A DNA stretch of 18,261 nt from JAWXCH01 sp034440595 (GTDB taxonomy: Bacteria > Planctomycetota > Planctomycetia > Pirellulales > JALHPA01), in contig JAWXCH010000422.1 in assembly GCA_034440595.1 (NCBI GenBank), positions 1 through 18,261 on the forward strand, written 5' to 3'. The translations under genes and the position numbers were made by a program. The notes below the pieces were generated by a model. It had not been told where the DNA came from. It saw nothing but the letters and a program-made list of their open reading frames with translations, and did not search any database. Each line of letters opens with the position of its first letter. Within the stretch, counting starts at the first letter, position 1. Shown here in pieces: positions 1 to 8,298 of this stretch.

Positions 1-1145
1 ACCGCATCATCTTCATCGCTCATTTCGATCGGCTCGAAGCTGTCATCTTCTGAATCGGCAGCAGCAAAGGCTGGCTCACCATCTGCATCCGCTGCATCAT
101 CCAGGAACGCCGCGGCTGCCGCATCGTCCATTTCCGCGCTTTCGCTATCGGACTCGATCGTTTCAAAGTCGTCCAAGCTCAGCGGCTCGTCGTCTGCTAA
201 GCTATCCAGCCTCGACGTATCGGACGTAGAGCCAGCGCCGGCGGCACCTTCCGCCGGTGCGTCAAAGGCATTTTCATACGCTTCCAACTCGGCCACTTCG
301 CCGCTATCTGCCTCCTGCGGCTCGTCTAAGAAGTTGAAGAAATCTTCGTCGGTAGCGGGCGTTTCTACAGGAGCGTCCGTGGCCTGAATAGTGACGTCGC
401 CCAGATCAAACTTGTCGCCAGGAGCTGGTTCCGAGGGTGCCGCGTTCGATTCGCCTGAGGTATGAGGGTCATCGACCAGCGGAGTTACTTCCAGTGAAGC
501 GGCTTCAACGTTTTCGGGTTTGTCGTCCTGAAGAGGCTCTGGTCGTTTGCCAGGACCGGTATAAATCAGCGTATCGTGCGGCGAAGGAGAACTCGGCAGC
601 TCTTCGTCAAACAGCGAGATCTCGTCGTCAGCGACTTCTTCAAGCTGCAACGGCTCGCCGATGTCAACGACCGTGGGCTGTTGGCTCCAATCGGACTTAT
701 TCGAAATGGTCGATGGATTTTCGGGTGCCCCTTCGGCACCAAGATCAAGTGCGTCCACTTCCATGATGTCTGCGTCAAATACATCTGCGTCAACAATTTC
801 TGCGTCAACGACTTCCGCGTCCATCACTTCAACGTCGTCTGCCAACTCAAGCTCCGCAAAATCATTTGCTCCTTCTCGCTGCTCGATCACTTCAACAATT
901 TCGTCATCCCAGGGACTGAATGCGGCCAGGTGATCGATGCGAGGGCCAGCAGGATGATCCGGTTTGGCAATCAGTTCCAATTCGGTTGGTGGGACCAAGC
1001 CAATTTCCGCGCCGGAATGCGGGACAATCTCCGGCAACGTGTATTCGGCACCGCAGGAGCGGCAGCGAACCCAGGCGTCATTGGCCGCACCAAATGGAAC
1101 GGTGACGGTGTTATTGCATTTAGGACAAGTTGTGACAGCAGACAT
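1..1145 (-). CDS. Acidic protein with N-terminal zinc ribbon (partial, C-terminus outside window)
   Basis: The frame is open without a stop from an ATG at 1145 to the left edge, giving 381 codons. Residues 1-40 hold two Cys pairs (CPKC near 7-10 and CRSC near 29-32) spaced like the MJ0042-type zinc ribbons common at the N-terminus of planctomycete proteins. From about residue 60 onward the protein is very rich in Asp, Glu, Ala and Ser, as expected of a disordered acidic region. Around residues 100-136 a five-residue unit of the type (V/I)-x-D-A-(E/D) repeats several times. A GAGG sits about nine bases before the ATG. No catalytic domain is visible. Function unknown; a metal-binding or protein-binding scaffold is a guess. 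The missing C-terminus could carry a membrane segment or another domain. Confidence 0.85.
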   Translation of the reverse strand, partial: MSAVTTCPKCNNTVTVPFGAANDAWVRCRSCGAEYTLPEIVPHSGAEIGLVPPTELELIAKPDHPAGPRIDHLAAFSPWDDEIVEVIEQREGANDFAELELADDVEVMDAEVVDAEIVDADVFDADIMEVDALDLGAEGAPENPSTISNKSDWSQQPTVVDIGEPLQLEEVADDEISLFDEELPSSPSPHDTLIYTGPGKRPEPLQDDKPENVEAASLEVTPLVDDPHTSGESNAAPSEPAPGDKFDLGDVTIQATDAPVETPATDEDFFNFLDEPQEADSGEVAELEAYENAFDAPAEGAAGAGSTSDTSRLDSLADDEPLSLDDFETIESDSESAEMDDAAAAAFLDDAADADGEPAFAAADSEDDSFEPIEMSDEDDA

Positions 1146-1834
1146 AGAGAATGGCCTCACCCGTTATCGAAAAGTAGATTTCTCTATTTTAACCTACCTA
1201 ACCCCGACTACCAGAGTTTACGGGTGGAAAGCGGGGCGAATCTTGCCGCATCCCCGGGCAGTTCGCGGGCCGAAAAGGCCGGATAAACGGGATTTTCCGC
1301 TGGCCGCACCCTAAGTCGCGGGATTTTGGCCCGGTACACGGTTGCGGCACGGCCCGGTCAACGACGAAACTCGGTCCAGCAAAGGGCACCAGCGACCAAC
1401 GGGGACGGAACCCTTGGCTGCCCAGTCACCTGTTCCGCGGTGTGTCGAACGAGTTCGCAATGAGTATTTCAATGCAATTCTCAAGAATTCATTCTCGTTG
1501 ATTCTGCTGCTGCAACTCGACGGGCGACCAATACGATTTTTTCATTTTAGGCGCTACCAATTGGTCGACAAATCGCGCCGCGACTATCCCGATTTTGCAA
1601 ACTTCGCTAGTTGTGTGTCGCGAAGTTCTCGACTGCATCTAATGGTATTTTGTCATCTGTCGCAAATCAGGGCTCTGCAATTCGCGCCTGTCAGCCTGCT
1701 ACGGCAGCTCCTCATCCTTCTCAAATTTGACGCATTTACTGCAGAAATTCGCGGCAATCGTGTATACTCGCACGATTGATTCCCCCACCCTAGTGACCAC
1801 GCGATTCATTCAATCAGGTTGCGTTTTCCTGCAT
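1146..1834. other. Divergent intergenic region, no convincing gene
   Basis: This 689-base gap lies between the leftward acidic-protein gene and the rightward operon, so it should hold both promoters. The second half (about 1440-1830) is AT-richer than the flanks. A TATACT hexamer at 1763-1768 is a possible -10 box for the operon, but no good -35 lies 16-18 bases upstream (a TTGACG at 1727-1732 is too far). A 145-codon open frame at 1342-1779 has no recognisable motif or ribosome site and I do not call it. A perfect 8-bp inverted repeat is listed separately. Confidence 0.6.
1600..1627. repeat. Inverted repeat, 8-bp perfect arms with 12-base loop
   Basis: AACTTCGC at 1600-1607 is matched by its exact reverse complement GCGAAGTT at 1620-1627. 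It lies about 205 bases upstream of the first gene of the catabolic operon, within its putative promoter region. It could be an operator for a dimeric regulator or a hairpin. No regulator gene lies next to it in the window. Confidence 0.4.
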
Positions 1835-2815
1835 ATGACTGCCATACGAATTGCCGTCGTCGGGCTGGGAAATTTTGGCCGGTTGCATGCGCAGACTGTC
1901 GCTCAGCTTGCTGAATGTGAATTGGCCGGAATTGCCGTTCGCCGGGCAGCCACTGTTTCCGCGGCGAATGAAGCATTTCCCGGCGTGCCGGTCTGGAGCG
2001 ATCTTGATCGCGCGATTGCCGAGTGCGACGCCGAAGCCTGGATCGTGGCCAGTTCTACCGCGTCGCATGCACCGATAACACGCAAGCTTCTCGCCGCAGG
2101 AAAATACGTGCTGCTGGAAAAACCGATGGCCGAGAGTCTGGCCGTTGCCGAGACATTAGCACCGCTGGTCGCTGCCAACTCCAGCAATCTGATGCTCGGG
2201 CACGTGGTGCTGTTCAATAGCGAATTCCGACAGCTTGCCAACGAGGCACAACGCCGCGGCAAGCTGAGCTATATCGATTGTGTGCGGCATCGACCGACCG
2301 GCACGCTGGCAGCGTTCCCCGGCGAAAGCCCGCTGCATCTGACGATGGTTCACGACCTGTATTGCTTACAGGCACTCACCGCCGGGCGTGAGCCGAGCAG
2401 CTTCCACGCCACGCTCCGACGCAATGCCGACGGAAATTGTGATCTGGCGGTGGCTCGACTCGTTTGGCCTGATGGGTTAGTTGCCTCTCTAGCGGCATCA
2501 TTTTTGACCCCTGACGGAATGCCATCCGACGGCTACGATCGGCTGGAACTGTTTGGCGAAGGGTGGAGTGCCAGGATCAATTCGAACCCGCGACCACTGG
2601 AAATTTGGGACAAAAAGGCAGCTTGGCCACTAGCCCTGGAGATTATGACCGGTACCGCTCCGTCCGGGATGCTGGCAGAAGAGATCCGCGCATTTTGCCG
2701 CGTGGTGCAAGGTGAATTGCCGGTGCCGATCGGCGCACGTTACTGCGACGGATTGCAGGTGCAGAGGTGGCTCGAGGCGCTCGAACAATCAGCGCAGGGA
2801 GGAGCGGCATGCTAA
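1835..2815 (+). CDS. Gfo/Idh/MocA family NAD(P)-dependent oxidoreductase
   Basis: This 326-residue cytoplasmic dehydrogenase has a Rossmann fold at its N-terminus, with the dinucleotide loop VGLGNFG at residues 9-15. The family EKP motif is at 95-97 (Lys96 is the expected catalytic lysine), and a later HD pair at 173-174 falls where the family places its catalytic histidine region. Members oxidise or reduce sugars, inositols and related alcohols; the substrate here is unknown. The frame extends upstream to 1727, but the ATG at 1835 begins directly before the first beta strand (IRIAVVGLG), so I chose it. No clear Shine-Dalgarno precedes it. It is the first gene of the six-gene operon, and its stop overlaps the start of the next gene. 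Confidence 0.88.
   Translation: MTAIRIAVVGLGNFGRLHAQTVAQLAECELAGIAVRRAATVSAANEAFPGVPVWSDLDRAIAECDAEAWIVASSTASHAPITRKLLAAGKYVLLEKPMAESLAVAETLAPLVAANSSNLMLGHVVLFNSEFRQLANEAQRRGKLSYIDCVRHRPTGTLAAFPGESPLHLTMVHDLYCLQALTAGREPSSFHATLRRNADGNCDLAVARLVWPDGLVASLAASFLTPDGMPSDGYDRLELFGEGWSARINSNPRPLEIWDKKAAWPLALEIMTGTAPSGMLAEEIRAFCRVVQGELPVPIGARYCDGLQVQRWLEALEQSAQGGAAC
2796..2804 (+). promoter_or_regulatory. Strong ribosome binding site deciding the aminotransferase start
   Basis: AGGGAGGAG lies four bases before the ATG at 2809, inside the end of the dehydrogenase gene. It rules in the 2809 start over the upstream in-frame start at 2767. Confidence 0.7.
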
Positions 2816-3942
2816 CGATCGAAACGCGGCAGCGCGACTTTCCTTCGCTGGCGGAGCGTGTTTATCTCAATACGTCGGCGGAAGGGATCCCACCGCTGCC
2901 GGTGATTGATGCGCTGGCGCAATATGGACATGACAAACTACTGGGCATGGACGGTCGCGCACTGCATGAGGCCCAATGGCACGCAACACGTCAAGAAGTG
3001 GCAACGCTGTTCGGACTGACTGCCGAAGAGGTCGGTATTTGCTCTTGCTCGTCCGAGGCCTTCAATCTGGCGGCACTGGCGCTGCAATTGACCGACGGTG
3101 ACGAAGTTGTCATCAACGATCTCGATTTTCCGGCTGGAGCTACCCCCTGGCTGTTGCCCGATTGCCGCGCCACTGTGCGACTATGGAAGTCTCGCGACGG
3201 CGCACTCCGCACCGAAGACCTCATTCCACTGCTTAGTCCTCGCACGCGACTTGTCTCAACGTCGCTAGTCAGTTTCTACAACGGATTTCGTGTCCCGCTG
3301 GCAGAGATCATCCCGGCTGTTCGACAGCATTCGCCGGCACTGGTCGCAGTGGATGTAACGCAGGCACTCGGTCGGATCGCGCTGGACCTGCACGATATCG
3401 ATCTCATCATCAGCTCGACGCACAAGTGGCTTTTGGCCAGTCATGGGGGAGGCCTGGTCGGTGTCCCCAAATCGCGTGCTGCGGAGTGGACTGTTCCCGC
3501 TGGCGGTTGGTTCAATTTGCAAAACGCCTTTGACGCCAATCGCTTTGAACGTGCAACCGTCAAACCGGGTGCCGCCAGCTTCAGTGTCGGCATGCCAAGC
3601 TACGCCGCCATCTACTGCATTGCCGCGGCGTCGAAGTACATCAACTCGATTAGCGTGCCGAATATCGCAGCGCAGGCCGATCCGCTCGTCCGGCAATGCC
3701 TTGATGAATTGAAACGACTGCCGGTCACTTTGCTGACGCCGGCCGATCCGCAGACTCAATCTGGCATTATTTCGTTCTTGCACCCGCAGGCTGAACAGAT
3801 CCACCGTCAACTCCACTCGCAAAACATCCACGTCATGCATCATGCCGGGCGATTGCGCGTCGCGCTGCACGGGTACAATACTGCCGCCGATGTCGAACGG
3901 TTTTTGGAAGCCTTAAAACAGGTACTGAACAATGTCTCCTGA
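2809..3942 (+). CDS. Class V aminotransferase-family PLP-dependent enzyme
   Basis: This 377-residue fold-type I PLP enzyme resembles the cysteine desulfurase / isopenicillin N epimerase branch. The PLP-ring Asp is in VDVTQALG (Asp182), with Gln185 close by, and the Schiff-base lysine is in SSTHKW (Lys206). The N-terminal YLNTSAEGIPPLP resembles the substrate-binding start of the family. Members act as transaminases, desulfurases, epimerases or lyases, so the reaction is not fixed by sequence alone. No cysteine is obvious in a desulfurase-type active-site loop, and no SufU/IscU partner is adjacent, which argues against an Fe-S cluster role. The start overlaps the preceding stop by seven bases and has a strong ribosome site. 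The end overlaps the next gene by 11 bases. Confidence 0.88.
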   Translation: MLTIETRQRDFPSLAERVYLNTSAEGIPPLPVIDALAQYGHDKLLGMDGRALHEAQWHATRQEVATLFGLTAEEVGICSCSSEAFNLAALALQLTDGDEVVINDLDFPAGATPWLLPDCRATVRLWKSRDGALRTEDLIPLLSPRTRLVSTSLVSFYNGFRVPLAEIIPAVRQHSPALVAVDVTQALGRIALDLHDIDLIISSTHKWLLASHGGGLVGVPKSRAAEWTVPAGGWFNLQNAFDANRFERATVKPGAASFSVGMPSYAAIYCIAAASKYINSISVPNIAAQADPLVRQCLDELKRLPVTLLTPADPQTQSGIISFLHPQAEQIHRQLHSQNIHVMHHAGRLRVALHGYNTAADVERFLEALKQVLNNVS

Positions 3943-4819
3943 ACCATCAAAACAACCGGACCCGGCCACTGCGAAAATAGCAGATGGCTGGATCGATGCG
4001 CATGTGCATGTCTGGACCAGCGACAAAAAACGATATCCGCGGATCAAGCAGTTTGCAGAAACCACCTTCAAGCCCGCACACTTCCCGCCGGAAGAGCTGC
4101 TGAAGGTGGCCAGTCCAACCGGGGTCAAACGGATCGTCCTGATCCAAATGATCTTCTACGGGTACGACAACTCCAACATGTTGGACACGATGCAAGCGCA
4201 GCCGGGAGTGTTTGCCGGTGTGGCACAAGTCGACGAAGAGGGCAACGACCCGGCCGCTAAAATGCGACGGCTCAAAAAACTGGGGGTGCGGGGGGTGCGC
4301 ATCTCGCAGTTGCTGCGCAAAGACGACCATTGGCTGGATCGCCCCGGCATGCAGTCGATGTGGAAATGTGGCGGAGAAGAACGAATTGCGATCTGTCCGC
4401 TCATCAACCCAGATGACTTGCCGGCGATCGACGGGATGTGCGAAAAGTACCCGGACACGCCGGTGGTAATCGATCACACAGCACGCATCGGGGGAAATGG
4501 GACGATCGACCCGCACCAGTTGAAGCAGCTTTGCAAACTGGCGCGGCACAAGAACACGTATGTGAAGCTTTCGGCGTTTTACTTCCTTGGCGGCAAAAAA
4601 CCTCCCTACACCAATCTGGCTCCACTGGTACGACAGTCGCTGGATGCCTTCGGCTCAGACCGCCTCATGTGGGGATCGGACGCACCGTTTCAACTGGAAG
4701 CACCGAACTCCTATCAGGCCTCGCTAGAACTGATTCGGGACAAGCTGGATTTTCTCAGCAATACCGACAAAGCGGCAATCCTCCGTGGTACGGCCGAGAA
4801 AGTGTTCTTTGCAGATTGA
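3932..4819 (+). CDS. Amidohydrolase-2 family (TIM-barrel metal-dependent hydrolase)
   Basis: This protein of 295 residues has the amidohydrolase-related layout. An N-terminal HVH metal motif is at residues 24-26 (IDAHVHVW), GVAQVDEEG lies near 96-104, a histidine strand VVIDH at 178-182, and a C-terminal WGSDAPF with the catalytic/metal Asp at 250. Relatives include lactonases acting on sugar lactones, 2-pyrone-4,6-dicarboxylate hydrolase and decarboxylases, so it probably hydrolyses a lactone, an amide or another ring in the operon's pathway. No signal peptide is visible, so it is cytoplasmic. The 11-base overlap with the PLP-enzyme gene points to translational coupling. Substrate unknown. 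Confidence 0.87.
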   Translation: MSPEPSKQPDPATAKIADGWIDAHVHVWTSDKKRYPRIKQFAETTFKPAHFPPEELLKVASPTGVKRIVLIQMIFYGYDNSNMLDTMQAQPGVFAGVAQVDEEGNDPAAKMRRLKKLGVRGVRISQLLRKDDHWLDRPGMQSMWKCGGEERIAICPLINPDDLPAIDGMCEKYPDTPVVIDHTARIGGNGTIDPHQLKQLCKLARHKNTYVKLSAFYFLGGKKPPYTNLAPLVRQSLDAFGSDRLMWGSDAPFQLEAPNSYQASLELIRDKLDFLSNTDKAAILRGTAEKVFFAD

Positions 4820-4861
4820 CCAATATCCTCCAAGCACCTTAGCATCCAACAACAGTCGCCC

Positions 4862-6358
4862 ATGAATTTTTACTGGCCCATCGACGGCACGATCATCTTC
4901 GTTTATCTGGCATTCACCATGCTCGCCGGGTTGGCTGTCCGCAAGTACGTCGGCAAAGTGGAGGACTTTCTGGTTGCCGGTCGCGAGGTGAATCTGCACC
5001 TCGGCATTGCGTCGCTGGCCGCGACCGAGTTCGGCATCGTAACTTGCATGTACACTGCGCAAAATGCATTTGACCACGGATTTGCTGGAATGACTCCCGG
5101 TATTCTGATGACCATATCCATGTTTCTGGTCGGTGCCACCGGCTTCTGCATCGAGCCGATGCGCAAGGCAGGTGTCATGACCATCCCCGAAATGTTCGAA
5201 AAGCGGTTCGGCATGAAAATTCGCTGGCTGTCGGGCGTGGTGATTGTCGTAGGTGGATTGCTCAATATGGGAGTATTCCTGCGAACCGGCGGTGAGTTTT
5301 TGGTGCATGCCACCGGTATGGAGGAGAATTATCTAGAATTAACCATGACAGTCCTGCTCATCGGAGTGGCAGTTTATACGGTACTTGGCGGCATGCTCTC
5401 GGTGCTGGTGACTGACTACTTGCAGTTTATATTCATCGCTCTGGGACTACTTGGCGTAACGGCAGTCGTCTTGACTAATATCGGTTGGGACACACTGGTC
5501 AGCACCGTGCAAACTAACTATGGCGAAGGAGGATTCAATCCGTTTCGCAGAGAAAAACTAGGCTGGCCGTGGGTGCTATTCAACGCATGTGTCGCGGGGG
5601 CGATGATGCTCACCTGGCAGACCAATATTCAGAGAATCCTGGCGGCCAAGGATAGCAAGACCGGTCGCAAGATTTATACCCACACGAGTTTTTTCTACGC
5701 CTGTCGCTTCATGCTTCCTGGGTTGTGGGGAATCGCAGCGCTATACTCCCTGGGGCCGATCATTGGACCTGAAAGCGCCAATGCGATGCCAAAATTTCTC
5801 TACGGAGCCTTAAGCAGTGGCCTCATCGGGCTACTGATTGCGGCCATGCTGGCGGCCGATATGTCAACCGACTCTTCTTATATGCTCACCTGGGGAAGCG
5901 TGATCTACAACGACATCCTTGCACCACTGCGACGGCGACAACAATGGTCACAAAAGTTCGGCCTGCTGGTAAATCGGTTCATCATTATCGCAATCGGAAT
6001 CTTTTTGCTCGTTTATGGATTATGGTACGAGTTGAAGGGGGGAATCTGGGAGTACTTGCGCCTGACGGCGACAATCTATCTCTCCAGCATCACCGCACTG
6101 CTCATTGCCTGCTGCTATTGGAAAAGAGCGAACGATTGGGGTGCCTATGCGGCCCTCGCCACCGGGGCAGTTCTGCCGCTTACGTTCCTGACCAGCCAGC
6201 AGTTTGAGATTTCAAGCAATTGGGCCGAAACGCGTGGCCTGAATGGTGACGTCGTTGGCGTTGCCACGTTTGTTCTGACGGGGGTGGCCATGGTCGTCGG
6301 TTCATTGCTAAAGCCACTGTTTGTTGAAAATGCCAACGTACCAAGGGAGGAATCATGA
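4862..6358 (+). CDS. Sodium:solute symporter (SSS family)
   Basis: This 498-residue integral membrane protein has about 13 hydrophobic segments. SSS hallmarks are FLVAGREV near residues 36-43, GGMLSVLVTDYLQF around 176-190 (VTDYLQ at 183-188), and AADMSTDSS near 331-339 in a late core helix, followed by a conserved-looking cytoplasmic NDI. SSS proteins import sugars, amino acids, carboxylates, vitamins or nucleobases with sodium; the substrate cannot be assigned. It sits in the middle of a catabolic operon, so it most likely brings in the compound that the neighbouring enzymes degrade. Its TGA overlaps the ATG of a small membrane-protein gene by four bases. Confidence 0.92.
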   Translation: MNFYWPIDGTIIFVYLAFTMLAGLAVRKYVGKVEDFLVAGREVNLHLGIASLAATEFGIVTCMYTAQNAFDHGFAGMTPGILMTISMFLVGATGFCIEPMRKAGVMTIPEMFEKRFGMKIRWLSGVVIVVGGLLNMGVFLRTGGEFLVHATGMEENYLELTMTVLLIGVAVYTVLGGMLSVLVTDYLQFIFIALGLLGVTAVVLTNIGWDTLVSTVQTNYGEGGFNPFRREKLGWPWVLFNACVAGAMMLTWQTNIQRILAAKDSKTGRKIYTHTSFFYACRFMLPGLWGIAALYSLGPIIGPESANAMPKFLYGALSSGLIGLLIAAMLAADMSTDSSYMLTWGSVIYNDILAPLRRRQQWSQKFGLLVNRFIIIAIGIFLLVYGLWYELKGGIWEYLRLTATIYLSSITALLIACCYWKRANDWGAYAALATGAVLPLTFLTSQQFEISSNWAETRGLNGDVVGVATFVLTGVAMVVGSLLKPLFVENANVPREES

Positions 6359-6525
6359 CAACACACTGGTTCTGGTTCGGGCTACTGATCGCGTGCCTGG
6401 TCTGGTTTTCGACCATTACCTTGTACGTGGCGATTCGCGGTGCCTTCGACATCCGCGGAATGCTCGGTCGCCTGTCCGACAAACATGACGCTGAAATGAA
6501 AGAGCAAGAGAATATGAAAACATGA
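6355..6525 (+). CDS. Small single-span membrane protein, putative symporter accessory subunit (56 aa)
   Basis: The frame is ATG 6355 to TGA 6525. It overlaps the symporter stop (ATGA at 6355-6358) and the M20 start (ATGA at 6522-6525), and a strong GGGAGG at 6345-6350 lies four bases upstream. The protein has one hydrophobic helix (about residues 5-28, Trp-rich at the start), then YVAIRGAFDIRGMLGRL and a charged tail rich in Lys, Glu, Asp and Met. Small one- or two-span partners encoded next to SSS transporters are established (for example the DUF485, DUF997 and DUF4212 families). This protein does not obviously match those I can recall, so its role as a transporter subunit is inferred from position and topology. 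The reality of the gene is well supported by both overlaps and the ribosome site. Confidence 0.85.
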   Translation: MTTHWFWFGLLIACLVWFSTITLYVAIRGAFDIRGMLGRLSDKHDAEMKEQENMKT

Positions 6526-7676
6526 GTCGCGTGCAATCCGACCGGGTTATACAACTGCTGAGCGACTTGATCGCCTTGCGGACGGTCAATCCAATGGGAC
6601 GCCCGTACAGCGGCACCAGCCCGGTTGAGCGCCCGGTGATCGAGTACCTGGAGCGGCTCTTCGCCCCCTATAGCGTGGCGATGGTCCGGCAAACGTCTAG
6701 CCCCATCCACGAAAGCCTGCTGATTACGGTGCCCGGCCGCGATTCGCTTGCTGGTTGCTTGTTCGAGTCGCACATCGACACGGTCCCGGCTGATGACTGG
6801 GCAGACAGGGCGTTTTCGCCACGTATTGACGCTGGCAAAATCTACGGTCGCGGTGCCTGCGACGACAAAGGCTCGCTGGCGGCAATGGTCCTGGCCTTGT
6901 TGCAAATCCTGGAATCCAAGGAGCCACCTCCTCAGACCATCTGGCTGTTGGCCGCCGGTGATGAAGAGCATGCACAGACCGGAATTCGGCACTTCATGGC
7001 CAACCAACATATTCCAATCTCGCGGGCAATTATTGGCGAGCCGACCGGTTGTATTCCGGTCATTCAACAAAAAGGGGTTATCCGCTGGGACATCACCGTA
7101 CAGGGGCGTAGTGCACACACATCGCAGGCCGAACAGGGCAACAATGCGATTCTTAGTATGTTGAGAGTCATTCAGGAACTGACCGAGCATGAAGAGGAGT
7201 TGCGGCGACGTTACACTAGCCCTTTGATGACTGGGCCTTCGCTGACAGTGACGATGATCCAGGGGGGGCGCACGCGGAACATGGTGCCGGACGAATGCAC
7301 GGTTGCAGTGGATTTTCGCATCTTGCCGCAGATGGATCGGCAGCAGGCCATTGCGGACGTGCGGCAGCGACTTTCGCAGTTGGAAATTTCGTTGTCTCAT
7401 AGCGATTTTCAGGTGAATGTACCGGGCATTCAAACATCGCCTGATGCGCCGCTGGTTCAGTCGGCGGTGCAAATATGCAGTAGTATCCTTGGGCGAAACG
7501 TCCAACCGGCTGGTGTCCCGTACGGCAGTGACGCCTGTTATCTGCCAGCAGCGACGCCAACGATAGTTCTCGGCCCCGGCAGTATCGATCAGGCACATGC
7601 GGTGGATGAGTATGTGGAACTGGAACAGGTCATGGCGGCAACGGAGGTTTATCTGCGGCTAATGCGTGGTGAGTAG
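6522..7676 (+). CDS. M20 family metallo-hydrolase (ArgE/DapE/ACY1-type deacylase or peptidase)
   Basis: This 384-residue cytoplasmic enzyme has a complete di-zinc M20 active site: His84 and Asp86 (SHIDT), bridging Asp114 (GRGACDDKG), general base Glu148 with Glu149 (GDEEH), Glu173 (GEPT) and a C-terminal His359 (QAHAVDEY). His199 lies in the GRSAHTS dimerisation-domain segment. M20 enzymes remove acyl groups from N-acyl amino acids or cut small peptides and carbamoyl compounds. Its first bases overlap the small membrane-protein stop, so translation is coupled. It is the last gene of the operon. A 472-codon antisense open frame covering it (6180-7598) is a shadow. Confidence 0.9.
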   Translation: MSRVQSDRVIQLLSDLIALRTVNPMGRPYSGTSPVERPVIEYLERLFAPYSVAMVRQTSSPIHESLLITVPGRDSLAGCLFESHIDTVPADDWADRAFSPRIDAGKIYGRGACDDKGSLAAMVLALLQILESKEPPPQTIWLLAAGDEEHAQTGIRHFMANQHIPISRAIIGEPTGCIPVIQQKGVIRWDITVQGRSAHTSQAEQGNNAILSMLRVIQELTEHEEELRRRYTSPLMTGPSLTVTMIQGGRTRNMVPDECTVAVDFRILPQMDRQQAIADVRQRLSQLEISLSHSDFQVNVPGIQTSPDAPLVQSAVQICSSILGRNVQPAGVPYGSDACYLPAATPTIVLGPGSIDQAHAVDEYVELEQVMAATEVYLRLMRGE

Positions 7677-7971
7677 GTATGCGCCAATGCAACACGGTCT
7701 ACAAGATTCACCGCTCGCGGGAGAGGTCGTCGCCCCAGCGACGGGTGAGGGTGGGCAAGAATGCGAGTCGTTGAATTCCGAACCGCTTGGAAGAAAGCAG
7801 AACGGCATGGGGACCAACTGCTACATCTTGCAATCGAACATCAGGCAAACGTGATCGCCCCTTCTCAATAACAAATAACAAATCGGATCCGCGGCACGAT
7901 CTATCAATTGTTATCAGTCGTTAATCATCAATCATTGGGGTGGGGTTGAGCGGCAGTGGCACGTGGCAGTC
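7677..7971. other. Convergent intergenic region
   Basis: This gap of 295 bases separates the 3' ends of the operon and of the Cys-pair gene. It holds a repeat-like G-rich segment (listed separately) and an AT-rich stretch near 7860-7935. I see no convincing gene and no classic stem-plus-T-run terminator. Confidence 0.5.
7705..7755. repeat. Possible interspersed repeat with CGCGGGAGAGG ... GGGTGAGGGTG cores
   Basis: The segment just downstream of the operon contains CGCGGGAGAGG, a GTCG/CGAC mini-stem (7727-7742 region) and GGGTGAGGGTG. This layout resembles short intergenic repeats I recall from several bacterial genomes. Only one copy occurs in the window, so repeat status is unproven here. 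Confidence 0.35.
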
Positions 7972-8295
7972 TTAAGATTTCCCGACCATCGCTTCCAGAC
8001 GATCAACGGCGTTATTCAACCACGTTCGCAAGCAATCAATCGAGCAGAAATTGATTTCGTATTGTCCGTTTGCCACATCTGGATTCTTTTCCGTCGGAAA
8101 ATCAATGATGCCGTTGGGAAAGGACATTTTGCCATCTGCATCTAACGTATCGTTGTGCCAACCAAATTGCAGGATCGGATCTGGTGAGCTATCGCGATGC
8201 TTGGTATCCGGCACGCCACCGAAATTGAGATAGGCAAATTTTTCGCCGAATACACTGCCGCAAGTTCTGCAGGATGCGATGTGAGGAAGGGACAT
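7972..8295 (-). CDS. Hypothetical Cys-pair (putative zinc-binding) protein, 107 aa
   Basis: This small soluble protein has CRTC at residues 9-12 and a second pair in FCSIDC near residues 83-88. The arrangement is reminiscent of TRASH/MYM-like treble-clef metal sites, in which a CxxC pair and a CxxxC pair bind zinc. No signal peptide or membrane segment is visible. The start lies three bases after the stop of the LRR gene, so the two are almost certainly co-transcribed. Family not recognised; function unknown. Confidence 0.72.
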   Translation of the reverse strand: MSLPHIASCRTCGSVFGEKFAYLNFGGVPDTKHRDSSPDPILQFGWHNDTLDADGKMSFPNGIIDFPTEKNPDVANGQYEINFCSIDCLRTWLNNAVDRLEAMVGKS

Positions 8296-8298
8296 GCG

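Noticed and set aside
576..1286. 236-codon plus-strand frame
   Set aside because: It is antisense to the acidic zinc-ribbon protein, whose minus-strand frame is open to the window edge and starts with two Cys pairs. It is a shadow.
1342..1779. 145-codon plus-strand frame upstream of the operon
   Set aside because: No motif or ribosome site, mixed composition across a GC shift, and it lies where the operon promoter should be.
1727..1834. N-terminal extension of the dehydrogenase
   Set aside because: The Rossmann strand begins right after the ATG at 1835, so 36 extra residues would not fit the family.
6180..7598. 472-codon open frame on the minus strand
   Set aside because: It is antisense to the M20 hydrolase and the symporter end, whose plus-strand frames carry complete family motifs. 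Its translation is rich in Arg, His and Gln with no recognisable domain.
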